Positions 48,099 to 56,363 of a stretch of DNA of 64,000 nucleotides are shown here, in pieces. Origin of the DNA: Fen-178 sp963722575 (GTDB taxonomy: Bacteria; Acidobacteriota; Terriglobia; Bryobacterales; Bryobacteraceae); assembly GCA_963722575.1 (NCBI GenBank), contig CAVRNR010000020.1, forward strand, positions 124,001 through 188,000. Reading direction: 5' to 3'. A program made the position numbers and the translations under genes. The notes under the pieces were generated by a model. The model was given only the letters and a program-made list of their open reading frames with translations. It was not told the DNA's origin and made no database searches. Positions within the stretch are counted from its first letter, which is position 1, and each line of letters opens with the position of its first letter.

Positions 48099-48441
48099 AC
48101 CGGAGCCGCTGCCCCAAGGCAGGTCTTCAATATTCTTGAAACGTCAATGGTAGCGCTCGGCTCAGGCCGTCAGGTCGAAGAAATCTGTCGTCCGCGACCA
48201 TCAGATCGTCGTGCGTCCGCCGTACAATTCGGAACGGCCGGCTACCGGACTACGGAGGCATCATTGCCGTGACGCTCAAGGGCGTCGGCGGACGAAAGGC
48301 GAGTTGGCGGGCGAGTAATCTGCAGCCGCAGTCGGCGCACGGTTCCCACAAGGCCGTTTCGGGACCGCGAGCGGCACAGGCCCGAAATGGCATTAATTCG
48401 TCAAAATTGACGGTCATGTGGACAAATATGATGCATCTCTA
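48099..48441. other. Non-coding stretch before the two-gene locus end
   Basis: No gene is recognisable. Near its end is CGTCAA-AA-TTGACG (48399-48412), a short inverted repeat about 30 bases beyond the 48442 gene's stop codon; it might help terminate that minus-strand transcript. Confidence 0.45.
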
Positions 48442-50070
48442 CTAATGCCCGCCGCGACTAAGCTGCCTATCTAACCACCGGGCAACATCAGCCGTCAACC
48501 GGTGCGGAAACACGATTAGAAAGAGCAGCACAAATACGGGGTACCTTTTGGCCCGTTCAGGAACTGTCCCGCCACCCGACTCCTCGGCCGCCTCGCAAAG
48601 CGCGGCCCAACTCAGTGTGTGGGTCGGTTGCACAATCGTGACACTGGCTGATCCCTCTTTATCTCGCCAAAAGAAGAACAGCCAGGGCTTGGCGGGCACG
48701 TAGCTCTCAAAAGCGACGTACGTGATCTGCGGCCATAGCAGTTTCATATGCTGCTTCCAGTTTAGCCGGGCGTAAATGTGAACCAACGCCTCCAAGGTGT
48801 ACGAAGCCCCGCCGAAATCGTCCGTAATCGGTTTATCACCGATTCCCATCTCGGACCCCAGAACGTCCGTGATCGAATAGTATGGATCGGGTAATCGAGT
48901 CTTCCCCTGTGGCCCGTTTGACTGGGCCAAATGAGAAAGAAGAGCAAAGACCAAGTCGTCAGATGCACAAGTTGCGTCTGTGATACGGAGAAACCAGTAG
49001 AGTGACAAACATTGTGGTACCGCAGCTTCACCCCACACGTGGAGCTGAGAGGTCGCGCTTCGACAGAATTCGAAGAGGAATACCTCTAGCTCCGATGATC
49101 CACAATTCGCGCTTCTCCGCCACAACCCCAAGCAGCCCATGAGACCTGCCAACCACGTCCGCCGCGCACGAAGAAAAGGCTGATCCCCAAAAGGATTACC
49201 TTCGAGAAGGTTGGCGCGAGACTTCACCTCGTCAGCCAAGTCTTCGAGGCGGTTGTATATATACGCCAGGGCGATTTCGAGCGAAGGCTTCCACGCTTTG
49301 TCTGCGAGATTGTACTTCGTTGCGAGAGCAAAGACGTATGAACCATACACGGTCCACGCTTCGATCTCAGCAACGTAATTGTTACTTTTTGAAAACTTCG
49401 AAGTAGCCAAGGCACAGATGAGAGCCGCACTCGATATGGCGCGAATGCAACTCGATAACGAAGGCACGGTATCAGAGCCTTGCTCTTCAAACGGCAATGT
49501 TTCTTCCAGAAGGGCGCCGAAACTAGCCTTTGGAAAAATCTCGTCTCCGCGTGTCAAATAGAGTTCCAGCAGCTTTTGAACGGCGGCCAGTTCGGACGGC
49601 CAAAGACTCGTGTCCAAACTCTTCGCCATTTCTAGTAATTGACCTCTGACAATCGTTTCTAGGCGGAGATGGGCCTGCCCGGAGAGCAGCCAGTTCCGGT
49701 TCATGTCATCAATGGCTCTCGCGACCTCCTCGTCAATCATTCCATTCGTGACAAGGTAGGCACGGTGGGGCCGATCAGAGTCAATCGATGGATGGACGAT
49801 TCGCCCAACCACAAGATCAAATGCCTGCTTGCTGATCTCGTCGCGCCACTGCCTCAGCGTGATCTTTCCACTTGGCGCGGTCTTCAGCTGGTACGCGCAC
49901 GGCGTGCCGTCTGGAGCGACAGCAATCACGTCCTTGCCCAGTTCCATGCCACAGTGACGGGACAGATGAACGACAGTGTATCCTTCGGCGGAGAGCATCG
50001 AACAGAAGGGGCCTTGAAACGCTCGTTCGCTCGAATTATCCAACCAGTTTTCGACTAATCTCTCGATCAC
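48442..50070 (-). CDS. Unknown protein with probable restriction-endonuclease-like N-terminus
   Basis: I do not recognise the full 542-residue protein. The N-terminus carries a PD-(D/E)xK-like pattern: Glu29 (AEGYTVVHLS), GMELGKDVIAVAPDG with Asp47, and YQLKTAPSG with the QxK Lys62, as in Mrr-type nucleases. A following helix has TLRQWRDEIS. The rest is mainly helical with several Trp/Tyr-rich segments and a hydrophobic stretch near 515-530 (YPVFVLLFLIVFPH). The GTG start lies inside the upstream gene (35-base overlap). The DNA is visibly more AT-rich than neighbouring genes, suggesting transfer. A role in defence is inference from the nuclease-like start and context. Confidence 0.75.
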   Translation of the reverse strand: MIERLVENWLDNSSERAFQGPFCSMLSAEGYTVVHLSRHCGMELGKDVIAVAPDGTPCAYQLKTAPSGKITLRQWRDEISKQAFDLVVGRIVHPSIDSDRPHRAYLVTNGMIDEEVARAIDDMNRNWLLSGQAHLRLETIVRGQLLEMAKSLDTSLWPSELAAVQKLLELYLTRGDEIFPKASFGALLEETLPFEEQGSDTVPSLSSCIRAISSAALICALATSKFSKSNNYVAEIEAWTVYGSYVFALATKYNLADKAWKPSLEIALAYIYNRLEDLADEVKSRANLLEGNPFGDQPFLRARRTWLAGLMGCLGLWRRSANCGSSELEVFLFEFCRSATSQLHVWGEAAVPQCLSLYWFLRITDATCASDDLVFALLSHLAQSNGPQGKTRLPDPYYSITDVLGSEMGIGDKPITDDFGGASYTLEALVHIYARLNWKQHMKLLWPQITYVAFESYVPAKPWLFFFWRDKEGSASVTIVQPTHTLSWAALCEAAEESGGGTVPERAKRYPVFVLLFLIVFPHRLTADVARWLDRQLSRGGH

Positions 50071-50734
50071 GGAATTCTTCTCTTTTTCGTCCGATGAGAC
50101 TGGTGTATCTTTGCCTCAGGAGCGGGTCTTCAGCGACCAGCAAACGCATCCGCTTCAGCCACGCCTGACCGCTGGGCTGTGGGCTCTCCGGGATGTCCGG
50201 GGTGCCATCCTGATTGAATTCAAGATCGACGGTCTCAAGCGCTTTGAAGAACGCCTCAACTTCAGTCATGCCTTCTGCGTTAATGGCGTTGCCGACCTCG
50301 TTCACCGACTGTTCGAACCTCTCGCCGAACAAAGCCGACTGCTTCTCGGCCATCTCCCGTGCGGCTGTGTCAAGTTTCGCAATCAAGTCGTTCATCGTCA
50401 GTGACTCAAGCTCGCTGGCCGCCAGGGTGATCGGGACCGCAATCGCGACGGAGGAAGCTTCATCCACGGAGCCGTCGGCACGAATTAATCTGTGGCCTTT
50501 GCCCTCGTGCAACTGGCGCGCTCCAATTCGGCCGAGGAGCCCCATGTACTGTTTGGTCCGGCGCTGCGTCATCTCCATCAGCCGTTTGCGGAACGCGTCC
50601 TTCAGCACGGGAAAGTCTGGAAGCACTCTTAGCCAATTATCGCCGGTCCGCGTGTGCTTTGCCACACACTTTGGAACACCCTTGGCTGGGTAGTGGGGCT
50701 CAGGCCGGGGGGTTTGTGTCACCCGGCCGGCCAA
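50036..50734 (-). CDS. Unknown partner of the nuclease-like protein
   Basis: This frame encodes up to 232 residues and overlaps the start of the 48442 gene by 35 bases. No family is recognisable. The middle is helical (SELESLTMNDLIAKLDTAAREMAEKQSALFGERFEQSVNEV), followed by an acidic segment (VDLEFNQDGTPDIPESPQ) and a basic C-terminus (RYTSLIGRKREEFRDREI). The TTG at 50734 and GTG at 50722 are possible starts, and an internal start near MEMTQRRT cannot be excluded. Tight overlap implies co-translation. It could be a regulatory or DNA-contacting partner, but nothing shows this directly. Confidence 0.65.
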   Translation of the reverse strand: MAGRVTQTPRPEPHYPAKGVPKCVAKHTRTGDNWLRVLPDFPVLKDAFRKRLMEMTQRRTKQYMGLLGRIGARQLHEGKGHRLIRADGSVDEASSVAIAVPITLAASELESLTMNDLIAKLDTAAREMAEKQSALFGERFEQSVNEVGNAINAEGMTEVEAFFKALETVDLEFNQDGTPDIPESPQPSGQAWLKRMRLLVAEDPLLRQRYTSLIGRKREEFRDREISRKLVG

Positions 50735-50783
50735 CGCCCATCTCGTTGATGCGCGCCGGTCGACGCGCCCCGGAAGTCCTAGT

Positions 50784-50860
50784 GCTGTATCGGAAGCGAA
50801 CCGGCGCGCGGATGTTTGGGAGTCATGTAAGCGGCCGGGCCGGTTCGCTTTCGATACAGC
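50784..50860. repeat. 22-base inverted repeat upstream of the two-gene locus
   Basis: GCTGTATCGGAAGCGAACCG+GC (50784-50805) and its inverse (50839-50860) match with one mismatch around a 33-base loop. It lies between the locus start and the IS91-like element. It may be a MITE-like element, an insertion-sequence end, or a terminator facing the locus. No gene is seen in 50735-51124. Confidence 0.6.
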
Positions 50861-51124
50861 GACTTGAACGAAGCCGGCCGCGTTTGCGGCGGACGCGGCA
50901 CTATGGGATTTGAATGGGATTCCGGGATCGAGGATGGCTGGTAATTGTTGCTACTGGACCGTCTGGAGCGTGGTGATCGTGTTGACGGCCTGCTCTGAAG
51001 AGGGACTTCGTCGAGGGCTGCGGGCGTGCACGGGTGGGATTTGGGCATTCGGCTGGGAATGAGGCGCAGGATTCCTGATGGCATCGGCGTGCGCAAAGAA
51101 CTCGAGATGTCGGTGGCAGTGTCA

Positions 51125-52312
51125 TTAGAGCTTCAGCGCTGGAGTTGGCGGCGCACGGAGCCTAATTTGGGTCGCAGTGAGCCGCTCCACGAGCATCATG
51201 GGACCTCCGCAGTCGGGGCAGGTCCACAGGGCCCGAGGCTGATCCACTTTCTGGCCGTGCTCCACGCCTCGCGGTTCGGCCGGCGTTCCGCATAAGCGAA
51301 AGCAAATCGGTAACAGGGTTGCGCGCCGCCGGTTAGCCAGAAAGCCGAAGTGCCGGATGCGCACGAAACCCTTCGGTAGCAGGTGCAGGAGAAAGCGCCG
51401 TAGAAACTCCTCCACGTGGAGGGTCATCTTGCGCTTTTTGTTTTTGTGCGCGGAGTCCCTCCAGCGGAACGTGACCTGTTCATCGGCGAAAGAGATCAGC
51501 CGATGGTTGGATATGGCGACCCGGTGCGTGTAGCTGCCCAGATAACGAAGGGCATGCTCTGGGCCGCCGAAGGGGCGTTTCGCATAGACCACCCAATCGT
51601 GGTGGAATAGCTGCCGGAGGTAGGCGGAGAACGCCTTGGGCTGAGCGAGGAAGGTAAGGTTCCCGTGGAAGCCGAGCTTGCCGCTGGCAGCAGCCCGCTT
51701 GAGCGCCGCCACGAACTTGCCGCGAAAGACCCGGCCCAGCACTTTGACGGGAAGGAAGAATAGGTAACGCGGTTTGATCCAGCGCGTGTGATCGGGCGAC
51801 AGTCCGCCGGCCGGAACCACGCAATGCACGTGCGGGTGATGTTCCAGTCTCTGGTTCCAGGTGTGGAGCACGCTGAAGAAGCCGATCTGCGCGCCGAGAT
51901 GCTTGGGGTCGGCGGCGATTTCCAGGAGTGTTTCGGCGCTGGTTTGCAACAGTATGCTGTAAACCACTTTCTTGTTCTGCAGCGCGAGCGGCGCCAGTTC
52001 GTGCGGCAGCGTAAAGACGACGTGCACATAGGGCGTCGGCAGAAGTTCCCGGCTGCGCGCGTCGAGCCATCGATTTCGCGCGTTGGCCTGACACTTCGGA
52101 CAGTGCCGATTGCGGCATGAATTATAGGAGATGACACGATGCCCGCACTGGGAGCACTCATCCACATGCCCGCCCAGGGCGGCCGTGCGGCAGTGCCTGA
52201 TGGCGCGCAGCACTTTCACATGTGCCCAGGTAAGCCACTTGCGGCTGTGCTCAATGAGCCTGTCTCCAGCGGCGCGGATCAGATCGGCCACCTCCAGCGG
52301 CGGCCGGTCCAT
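51125..52312 (-). CDS. IS91-family transposase
   Basis: The 395-residue protein starts with a zinc-binding part (CSQCGHRV, CRNRHCPKCQ). It then has the replication-initiator-type core: the HUH-like motif HHPHVHCVVPAGG (about residues 157-169), AKRPFGGPEHALRYLGSYTHRVAISNHR with the Tyr region, and a C-terminal CPDCGGPM zinc knuckle. IS91 transposases move by rolling-circle replication. The frame looks intact. It starts immediately after the recombinase stop, so the two are co-expressed. Confidence 0.93.
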   Translation of the reverse strand: MDRPPLEVADLIRAAGDRLIEHSRKWLTWAHVKVLRAIRHCRTAALGGHVDECSQCGHRVISYNSCRNRHCPKCQANARNRWLDARSRELLPTPYVHVVFTLPHELAPLALQNKKVVYSILLQTSAETLLEIAADPKHLGAQIGFFSVLHTWNQRLEHHPHVHCVVPAGGLSPDHTRWIKPRYLFFLPVKVLGRVFRGKFVAALKRAAASGKLGFHGNLTFLAQPKAFSAYLRQLFHHDWVVYAKRPFGGPEHALRYLGSYTHRVAISNHRLISFADEQVTFRWRDSAHKNKKRKMTLHVEEFLRRFLLHLLPKGFVRIRHFGFLANRRRATLLPICFRLCGTPAEPRGVEHGQKVDQPRALWTCPDCGGPMMLVERLTATQIRLRAPPTPALKL

Positions 52313-53209
52313 TTAGTCGTTCCGCGCCGGGTCGTCTTCCTTGGGAACCGCCGACAACGTGAGCGAGTCCAGGGGACTCGGGGTGGCGTTGAGATGGCGC
52401 TGCGAAAGATGGAGGTAGATCGTAGTCTCCTCCAGGTCCCGATGTCCCAACAGTACCTGGATGGTGCGCAGGTCCGCACCCGCTTCGAGCAGGTGGGTTG
52501 CGAAGCAGTGGCGAAGAGTGTGCGGATGCACCTCTTTCTGGATGCCGGCCCGCTCAGCGGCTTGCCTGCAGACGTTCCAGACCGCTTTGGTGTCGATCGG
52601 ATGGTCCGCGGTGTGCCAACGGTTGCCCGGAAACAGCCACACCGTCGGCTTCCGCCTTAAGCTTAGACTGCGGAAATGTTCACGCAAGGCATCGAGCAAC
52701 TTGGGACTGAGCATGACATCCCTGTCCTTGCGACCCTTGCCGCCCTGAACGTGGATCACCATGCGCTGGCTATCGACATCGGTGAGCTTCAAGTGCGTCA
52801 ACTCGGCTCGTCGCACTCCGGTTGCGTAGAGCGTCATCAACACGACCCGGTGGTATGGTGTATCGGCGGAATCAATCAGTCGGGCTACTTCCTCCTGGCT
52901 CAAGATCGCGGGGAGGCGGAACACTTTCTTCGGGTAGGGAGTTTCGGCCACGCTCCATGGCCTCCTGAGCGTTTTGATGAAGAAGAACCGGAGTGCGGCA
53001 AGCCGCTGGGTAACCGTATTGGGAGCGAGCTTTCGCTTGGTGAACAGGTAAGCCTGGTATTCGCGGATCTGCTCCGGCCCCAGCTGATCGGGCGAGCGGT
53101 GGAAATAGCGCGCAAAATCCTCGACGGCGCGAATGTATGTGCGCGTTGTACTCTGGGAGAAGTTGCGACGCTCGAGTTCCTCGAGCATCGTTTTTCGTAG
53201 ACGGGTCAC
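52313..53209 (-). CDS. Tyrosine-type site-specific recombinase of the IS91-like element
   Basis: The GTG at 53209 is 5 bases from AAGGAGG and starts VTRLRKTMLEELERRNFS, giving 298 residues. An N-terminal SAM-like DNA-binding domain (STTRTYIRAVEDFARYF) precedes the catalytic domain. That domain carries Arg in YATGVRRAEL, the HxLRH box HPHTLRHCFATHLLEAG, and the nucleophile Tyr in TTIYLHLS with the upstream GHRD. Intact active-site residues suggest function. The transposase gene abuts it directly. Confidence 0.92.
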   Translation of the reverse strand: MTRLRKTMLEELERRNFSQSTTRTYIRAVEDFARYFHRSPDQLGPEQIREYQAYLFTKRKLAPNTVTQRLAALRFFFIKTLRRPWSVAETPYPKKVFRLPAILSQEEVARLIDSADTPYHRVVLMTLYATGVRRAELTHLKLTDVDSQRMVIHVQGGKGRKDRDVMLSPKLLDALREHFRSLSLRRKPTVWLFPGNRWHTADHPIDTKAVWNVCRQAAERAGIQKEVHPHTLRHCFATHLLEAGADLRTIQVLLGHRDLEETTIYLHLSQRHLNATPSPLDSLTLSAVPKEDDPARND

Positions 53210-53441
53210 AGGGACCTCCTTGTGACCCGACAATACTCCCGTCAACCCACTGCTGCTGAACTAAGGCCACGCGAAGCGTCCGCCGCGCGGGCGGCTTCGT
53301 TCAAGTCCCGTTCCGGGAAACTACGCTCCAATCAGAGAGCCTGCGAAAATGCTTGTCGTGGGGGTATCATAGCGCCCAGGCCCTGAGGGGTAGTGCCCTA
53401 AACCCTGAAAGGCGTGCGGCGCCAGCAACAGCGGCTGGGTG

Positions 53442-53486
53442 TATACTGAACGGGAGCCGGAGGTCCGAAACAGAGATTCCGGATCA
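53442..53486 (+). promoter_or_regulatory. TATACT-type upstream element, copy 2
   Basis: TATACTGAAC (53442-53451) is followed by a G/C-rich block, GGAGGT, and ATTCCGGA, very like the region before the VWA gene (61461-61500). It ends about 12 bases before the peroxidase ATG. Confidence 0.5.
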
Positions 53487-53497
53487 CGGAGGATCTC

Positions 53498-54538
53498 ATG
53501 CGCCGCCGTGTCACGTTGTTGTGGTGCGCTTTTCTCGTGCTGGGTGCGGCCTGCACCAGCCACAAGCCCGCCGTCGCGGTGGATCCCGCCAGACTGGCCA
53601 TTTTCAAAGCGCTGCCGGCCGTCATGGATTCGGCCGCCAACCCCATCACTGAGGAGAAAGTGGCCCTGGGCCGCATGTTGTATTACGATGCCCGCCTTTC
53701 CAAAGGCCAGGACGTTTCCTGCAACTCCTGCCATGCGCTGAACAAGTACGGCGCCGACGACACGCCGGTCTCCGACGGCTACAAGGGCCAAAAGGGCACG
53801 CGCAACTCGCCCACGGTCTACAACGCGGCGGGGCACTTCGTGCAGTTCTGGGACGGCCGCGCGGCCACGGTCGAGGAGCAGGCCAAAGGGCCCATCCTGA
53901 ACCCGGTGGAAATGGCGATGCCGGACGAGAAGAGGGTGCTGGCCGTGATCGACTCCATGCCCGAGTACGTGGAGGCGTTCCAGAAGGCGTTTCCGGGCGA
54001 GAAGCATCCCGTGACCTTCGACAACCTGGCCAAGGCCATTGGCGCCTTCGAGCGCAAGCTGGTCACGGTTTCGCGCTGGGACAAGTTTCTGGGCGGAGAC
54101 CAGGCGGCGCTCAGCGACGCGGAGAAGGCCGGGCTGAACCAGTTTCTGGATGCCGGCTGCCAGAATTGTCACAACGGCATTTATCTGGGCGGCAGCATGT
54201 TCCAGAAACTGGGCCTGGCAATACCCTGGGACAACGCCGACGACCCGGGCCGCTTCGCGGTCACCAAACAGGAAGCCGATCGCATGGTCTTCAAGGTGCC
54301 TACCTTGCGCAACGTCGAGATGACCGCGCCTTACTTCCACGATGGCTCGATTGCCACGCTGGATGAGGCGGTGCGCCAGATGGCCAATCACCAGTTGGCG
54401 CGGACGCTGACCAAAGAGGAAGCCGATTCGATCGTCACCTTCTTGAAAGCGCTGACCGGCGAACTCCCCACCGACTACATCAAAGAGCCGCCGCTGCCCA
54501 AGAGCACCAGTAAGACGCCCAAGCCGGACAAGGCGTGA
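53498..54538 (+). CDS. Di-heme cytochrome c peroxidase (MauG/CcpA family) lipoprotein
   Basis: The 346-residue protein reduces hydrogen peroxide with electrons from small cytochromes. A lipobox (LGAAC, Cys19) predicts a lipoprotein. The two c-heme sites are CNSCH (75-79) and CQNCH (221-225), with the family segments FWDGRAATVEEQAKGP (about 117-132) and MTAPYFHDGSIATLDEAV. The ATG at 53498 is preceded by GGAGG. A TATACT element lies upstream and a strong hairpin terminator downstream. It stands alone; periplasmic peroxide defence is the probable job. Confidence 0.93.
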   Translation: MRRRVTLLWCAFLVLGAACTSHKPAVAVDPARLAIFKALPAVMDSAANPITEEKVALGRMLYYDARLSKGQDVSCNSCHALNKYGADDTPVSDGYKGQKGTRNSPTVYNAAGHFVQFWDGRAATVEEQAKGPILNPVEMAMPDEKRVLAVIDSMPEYVEAFQKAFPGEKHPVTFDNLAKAIGAFERKLVTVSRWDKFLGGDQAALSDAEKAGLNQFLDAGCQNCHNGIYLGGSMFQKLGLAIPWDNADDPGRFAVTKQEADRMVFKVPTLRNVEMTAPYFHDGSIATLDEAVRQMANHQLARTLTKEEADSIVTFLKALTGELPTDYIKEPPLPKSTSKTPKPDKA

Positions 54539-54602
54539 ACGGCGTCACCAGCTCAGTAGGCAGCTCCCTGAGGAGCTGTGAAGAAATCGCCCGCAAGCGG
54601 GC

Positions 54603-54675
54603 AATGGGCAAGCTAAAGCATGCCCCACCAGCTCCAAGAGGGTGTTTTGGTGGGGCATGCTTTAGCTTGCCCATT
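54603..54675. terminator. Dispersed hairpin repeat, copy 3, acting as terminator
   Basis: Perfect 28-base arms (54603-54630 and 54648-54675) with a 17-base loop contain the GGCAAGCTAAAGCATGCCCC core found at 14805 and 24256. A T-run follows the plus-strand stem, giving a good terminator for the peroxidase gene; the gene on the other side converges. Confidence 0.8.
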
Positions 54676-54687
54676 TTTTCCCGGCTT

Positions 54688-54732
54688 CTGACGGTCGCGG
54701 CTCGGAAAGCGGTCCGGAGCCGCGACCGTCAG
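54688..54732. repeat. Second hairpin in the same convergent gap
   Basis: The arms CTGACGGTCGCGGCTC (54688-54703) and its inverse (54717-54732) pair over 16 bases around a 13-base loop. No T-run follows. It may be a different dispersed palindrome family. Confidence 0.65.
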
Positions 54733-54766
54733 GGAGCGATTGGATACGTTGCTGCGTGACAGGTCC

Positions 54767-55357
54767 TTACCCCCAAACGTAGAACAGGACCATCAGGTAC
54801 ACCCAGAGACCATCCAGGAAATGCCAGAAGATCGCGCTGATATCGATGACGGTGCGGCTGGCCGGCCGCAGGCTCGGGCTCAGCGAATGCACGGCCACAT
54901 AAATGAGCGCCGCCACGCCGCCCACCAGGTGCAAAGCGTGAGACGCCGTCAGGACGTAAAAGAACGAGCTGCTGGGATTGGTGGCGACGTAAATGCCGAG
55001 GTCCTTCAACCGCTGCCAGGCCAGCGCCTGGCCGAACAGGAACAGAACACCCAGCACCGCGCCGGCGCTCCACCAGGCGTCGAACTTCGAGCGGATGCCG
55101 GCTTTGAGCGCGCGGCGCGCCACTTCGAGCGCGAAGCTGGAGGCCAGAAGAACGGCTGTGTTCACGAAGAGAATCGGCGGCTTGGGCATGCTGGTCCAGT
55201 CGCCGGAAAGGCCGCGCCGGAACACGAACGCCCAAGTGAGCGCGGCGAACACCATAAAGCTGGCGGCCAGCAGCACGAATAAGCCGATGAAGGAGGCGCT
55301 GCGGGACGCGCCGGGTCCGCCGGAGCCGCCGTCTTCCCACGCGCTTTCCACAGGCAT
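54767..55357 (-). CDS. Heme-copper oxidase subunit III-like protein
   Basis: From the ATG at 55357 the protein has 196 residues and about five transmembrane segments. It carries subunit III marks: ALTWAFVFRR, the SSFALEVARRALKAG helix with its Glu, SHALHLVGGVAAL, and the C-terminal WHFLDGLWVYLMVLFY. Subunit III stabilises the oxidase and guides oxygen entry. No subunit I or II gene is nearby, so this is an orphan copy or part of a complex encoded elsewhere. It is the last gene of a five-gene minus-strand run. Confidence 0.87.
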   Translation of the reverse strand: MPVESAWEDGGSGGPGASRSASFIGLFVLLAASFMVFAALTWAFVFRRGLSGDWTSMPKPPILFVNTAVLLASSFALEVARRALKAGIRSKFDAWWSAGAVLGVLFLFGQALAWQRLKDLGIYVATNPSSSFFYVLTASHALHLVGGVAALIYVAVHSLSPSLRPASRTVIDISAIFWHFLDGLWVYLMVLFYVWG

Positions 55358-55408
55358 ACTTATATAGATGCTGCGCACCGGCGAACGGACGCCGGGCGTA
55401 GTGCGGCT

Positions 55409-55657
55409 CTACAGAATGCCGCCGCCGAGCACCAGGCGGATCAGCCCGAACCCGGCCGCAACGGCGCACAGGACGATTCCGACGATCGCGAGGTTCTTCT
55501 TGTCCGCAGGCGCCTGCGAAGTAGCGACGACACTGATGATGAGGCCCACCAGCGAGAAAGGAATGTTCAGCCAGTTGAGCGCGCCGAGGCAGGGTATGAA
55601 CGCAACCCCCATTCCGAGAATCGCAACGATCCCCCAAACCAAACCTAGCATTTGCAT
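55409..55657 (-). CDS. Small two- to three-pass membrane protein
   Basis: The 82-residue protein has membrane segments at about 2-22, 32-46 and 57-78 (LGLVWGIVAILGMGVAFIP; NIPFSLVGLIISVVATS; NLAIVGIVLCAVAAGFGLI). It resembles small DUF4190-like or interferon-induced-protein-like membrane proteins but I cannot assign it. It overlaps the preceding DUF2752 gene by 13 bases and precedes the oxidase subunit by about 50 bases. Confidence 0.65.
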   Translation of the reverse strand: MQMLGLVWGIVAILGMGVAFIPCLGALNWLNIPFSLVGLIISVVATSQAPADKKNLAIVGIVLCAVAAGFGLIRLVLGGGIL

Positions 55658-56016
55658 GACGTTTCTCCTTTAGAGTCGGGGCCACCAGCCATCCACGCCG
55701 CCAGGGCGCGGCCGGCGACAGGCAGCCAGTAGTACATCGCCACGACCAGATTGACCAGCCAGGCGAGGAACAACGGGATCGCACCCGAGTTTGCGGCCTG
55801 CGCATCGCGCCATCGGCCGCCGGCCAGATAGATAAACGCAGTGGTCATGCCACACAACGGACACGGGGTGTGGTATTTCACCCGCGCTTCACAAGCGGGG
55901 AACAACGAGTGCAGGGTTGCCGGAGCAAACACAAAGGGCGCCAGAATGGCGCATCCCGTCACGACCGAGACAACCAGCCACACGTACTTGAAAGCGGTCT
56001 TGAGATCCGAGAGCAT
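55645..56016 (-). CDS. DUF2752 membrane protein, second of two
   Basis: The ATG at 56016 gives 123 residues; the longer frame upstream is a shadow. The DUF2752 signature is present as CPLCGMTTAFIYLAGGRW. Membrane segments flank it (VWLVVSVVTGCAILAPFVFA; AIPLFLAWLVNLVVAMYYWL). The function of DUF2752 is not established. It is a divergent tandem copy of the gene before it and starts 3 bases after that gene's stop. Confidence 0.83.
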   Translation of the reverse strand: MLSDLKTAFKYVWLVVSVVTGCAILAPFVFAPATLHSLFPACEARVKYHTPCPLCGMTTAFIYLAGGRWRDAQAANSGAIPLFLAWLVNLVVAMYYWLPVAGRALAAWMAGGPDSKGETSCKC

Positions 56017-56018
56017 GG

Positions 56019-56363
56019 TCAGACCGGCCAGAGTGCGGGGAGCACCGCGCGGCAGACTCCGTAGACGGCAAAGGCAGCCAGGCCGGCCGTCCAGAGGCGG
56101 CCCCGGACGCGGCCGTTCCACGGCAGGGCGATGAGCATCGCGAACGCCAGCGGACTGAGGCCATTGAAGCGGATGGCTTCGCGCCAATGCCCTTTCGCCA
56201 GGGCGAACAGAGCGTGGGTGAGGCCGCAAAAGGGACAAGGGCGGCCAGTCAGCCAGCGGAATCCACAGAGGCGGAACCCCAGTTCGGGCGGCGTGAAGCA
56301 CCACAGGCCGGCCAGCACAAGGGCCGCCCCGGCGGCGCGAATGAAGATGCCGCGCGCCGCCAT
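56019..56363 (-). CDS. DUF2752 membrane protein, first of two
   Basis: The ATG at 56363 shares its A with the stop of the zinc-ribbon gene (TGATG). The 114 residues carry the DUF2752 motif CPFCGLTHALFALAKGHW, with hydrophobic segments on both sides (AGAALVLAGLWCF; AFAMLIALPW; LAAFAVYGVCRAVLPAL). It is paralogous to the next gene. The overlap at both ends implies one operon. Confidence 0.85.
   Translation of the reverse strand: MAARGIFIRAAGAALVLAGLWCFTPPELGFRLCGFRWLTGRPCPFCGLTHALFALAKGHWREAIRFNGLSPLAFAMLIALPWNGRVRGRLWTAGLAAFAVYGVCRAVLPALWPV

Larger units (their letters stand above)
50900..53260 (-). mobile_element. IS91-like element with tyrosine recombinase (ends approximate)
   Basis: A Y2-type IS91 transposase and a tyrosine recombinase abut (TAA then ATG) in the same orientation, as in the known two-gene IS91 variants. 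IS91 elements lack terminal inverted repeats, so the ends cannot be fixed by eye; about 220 bases beyond the transposase stop and a few dozen beyond the recombinase start are included as a guess. Confidence 0.6.

Noticed and set aside
52313..53209. Phage integrase marking a prophage
   Set aside because: It abuts an IS91 transposase as a known two-gene element, and no phage structural or lysis genes are near.
53285..53310. GTTCAAGTCCCG resembling a tRNA T-arm
   Set aside because: The matching T-stem, anticodon arm and acceptor stem are absent around it.
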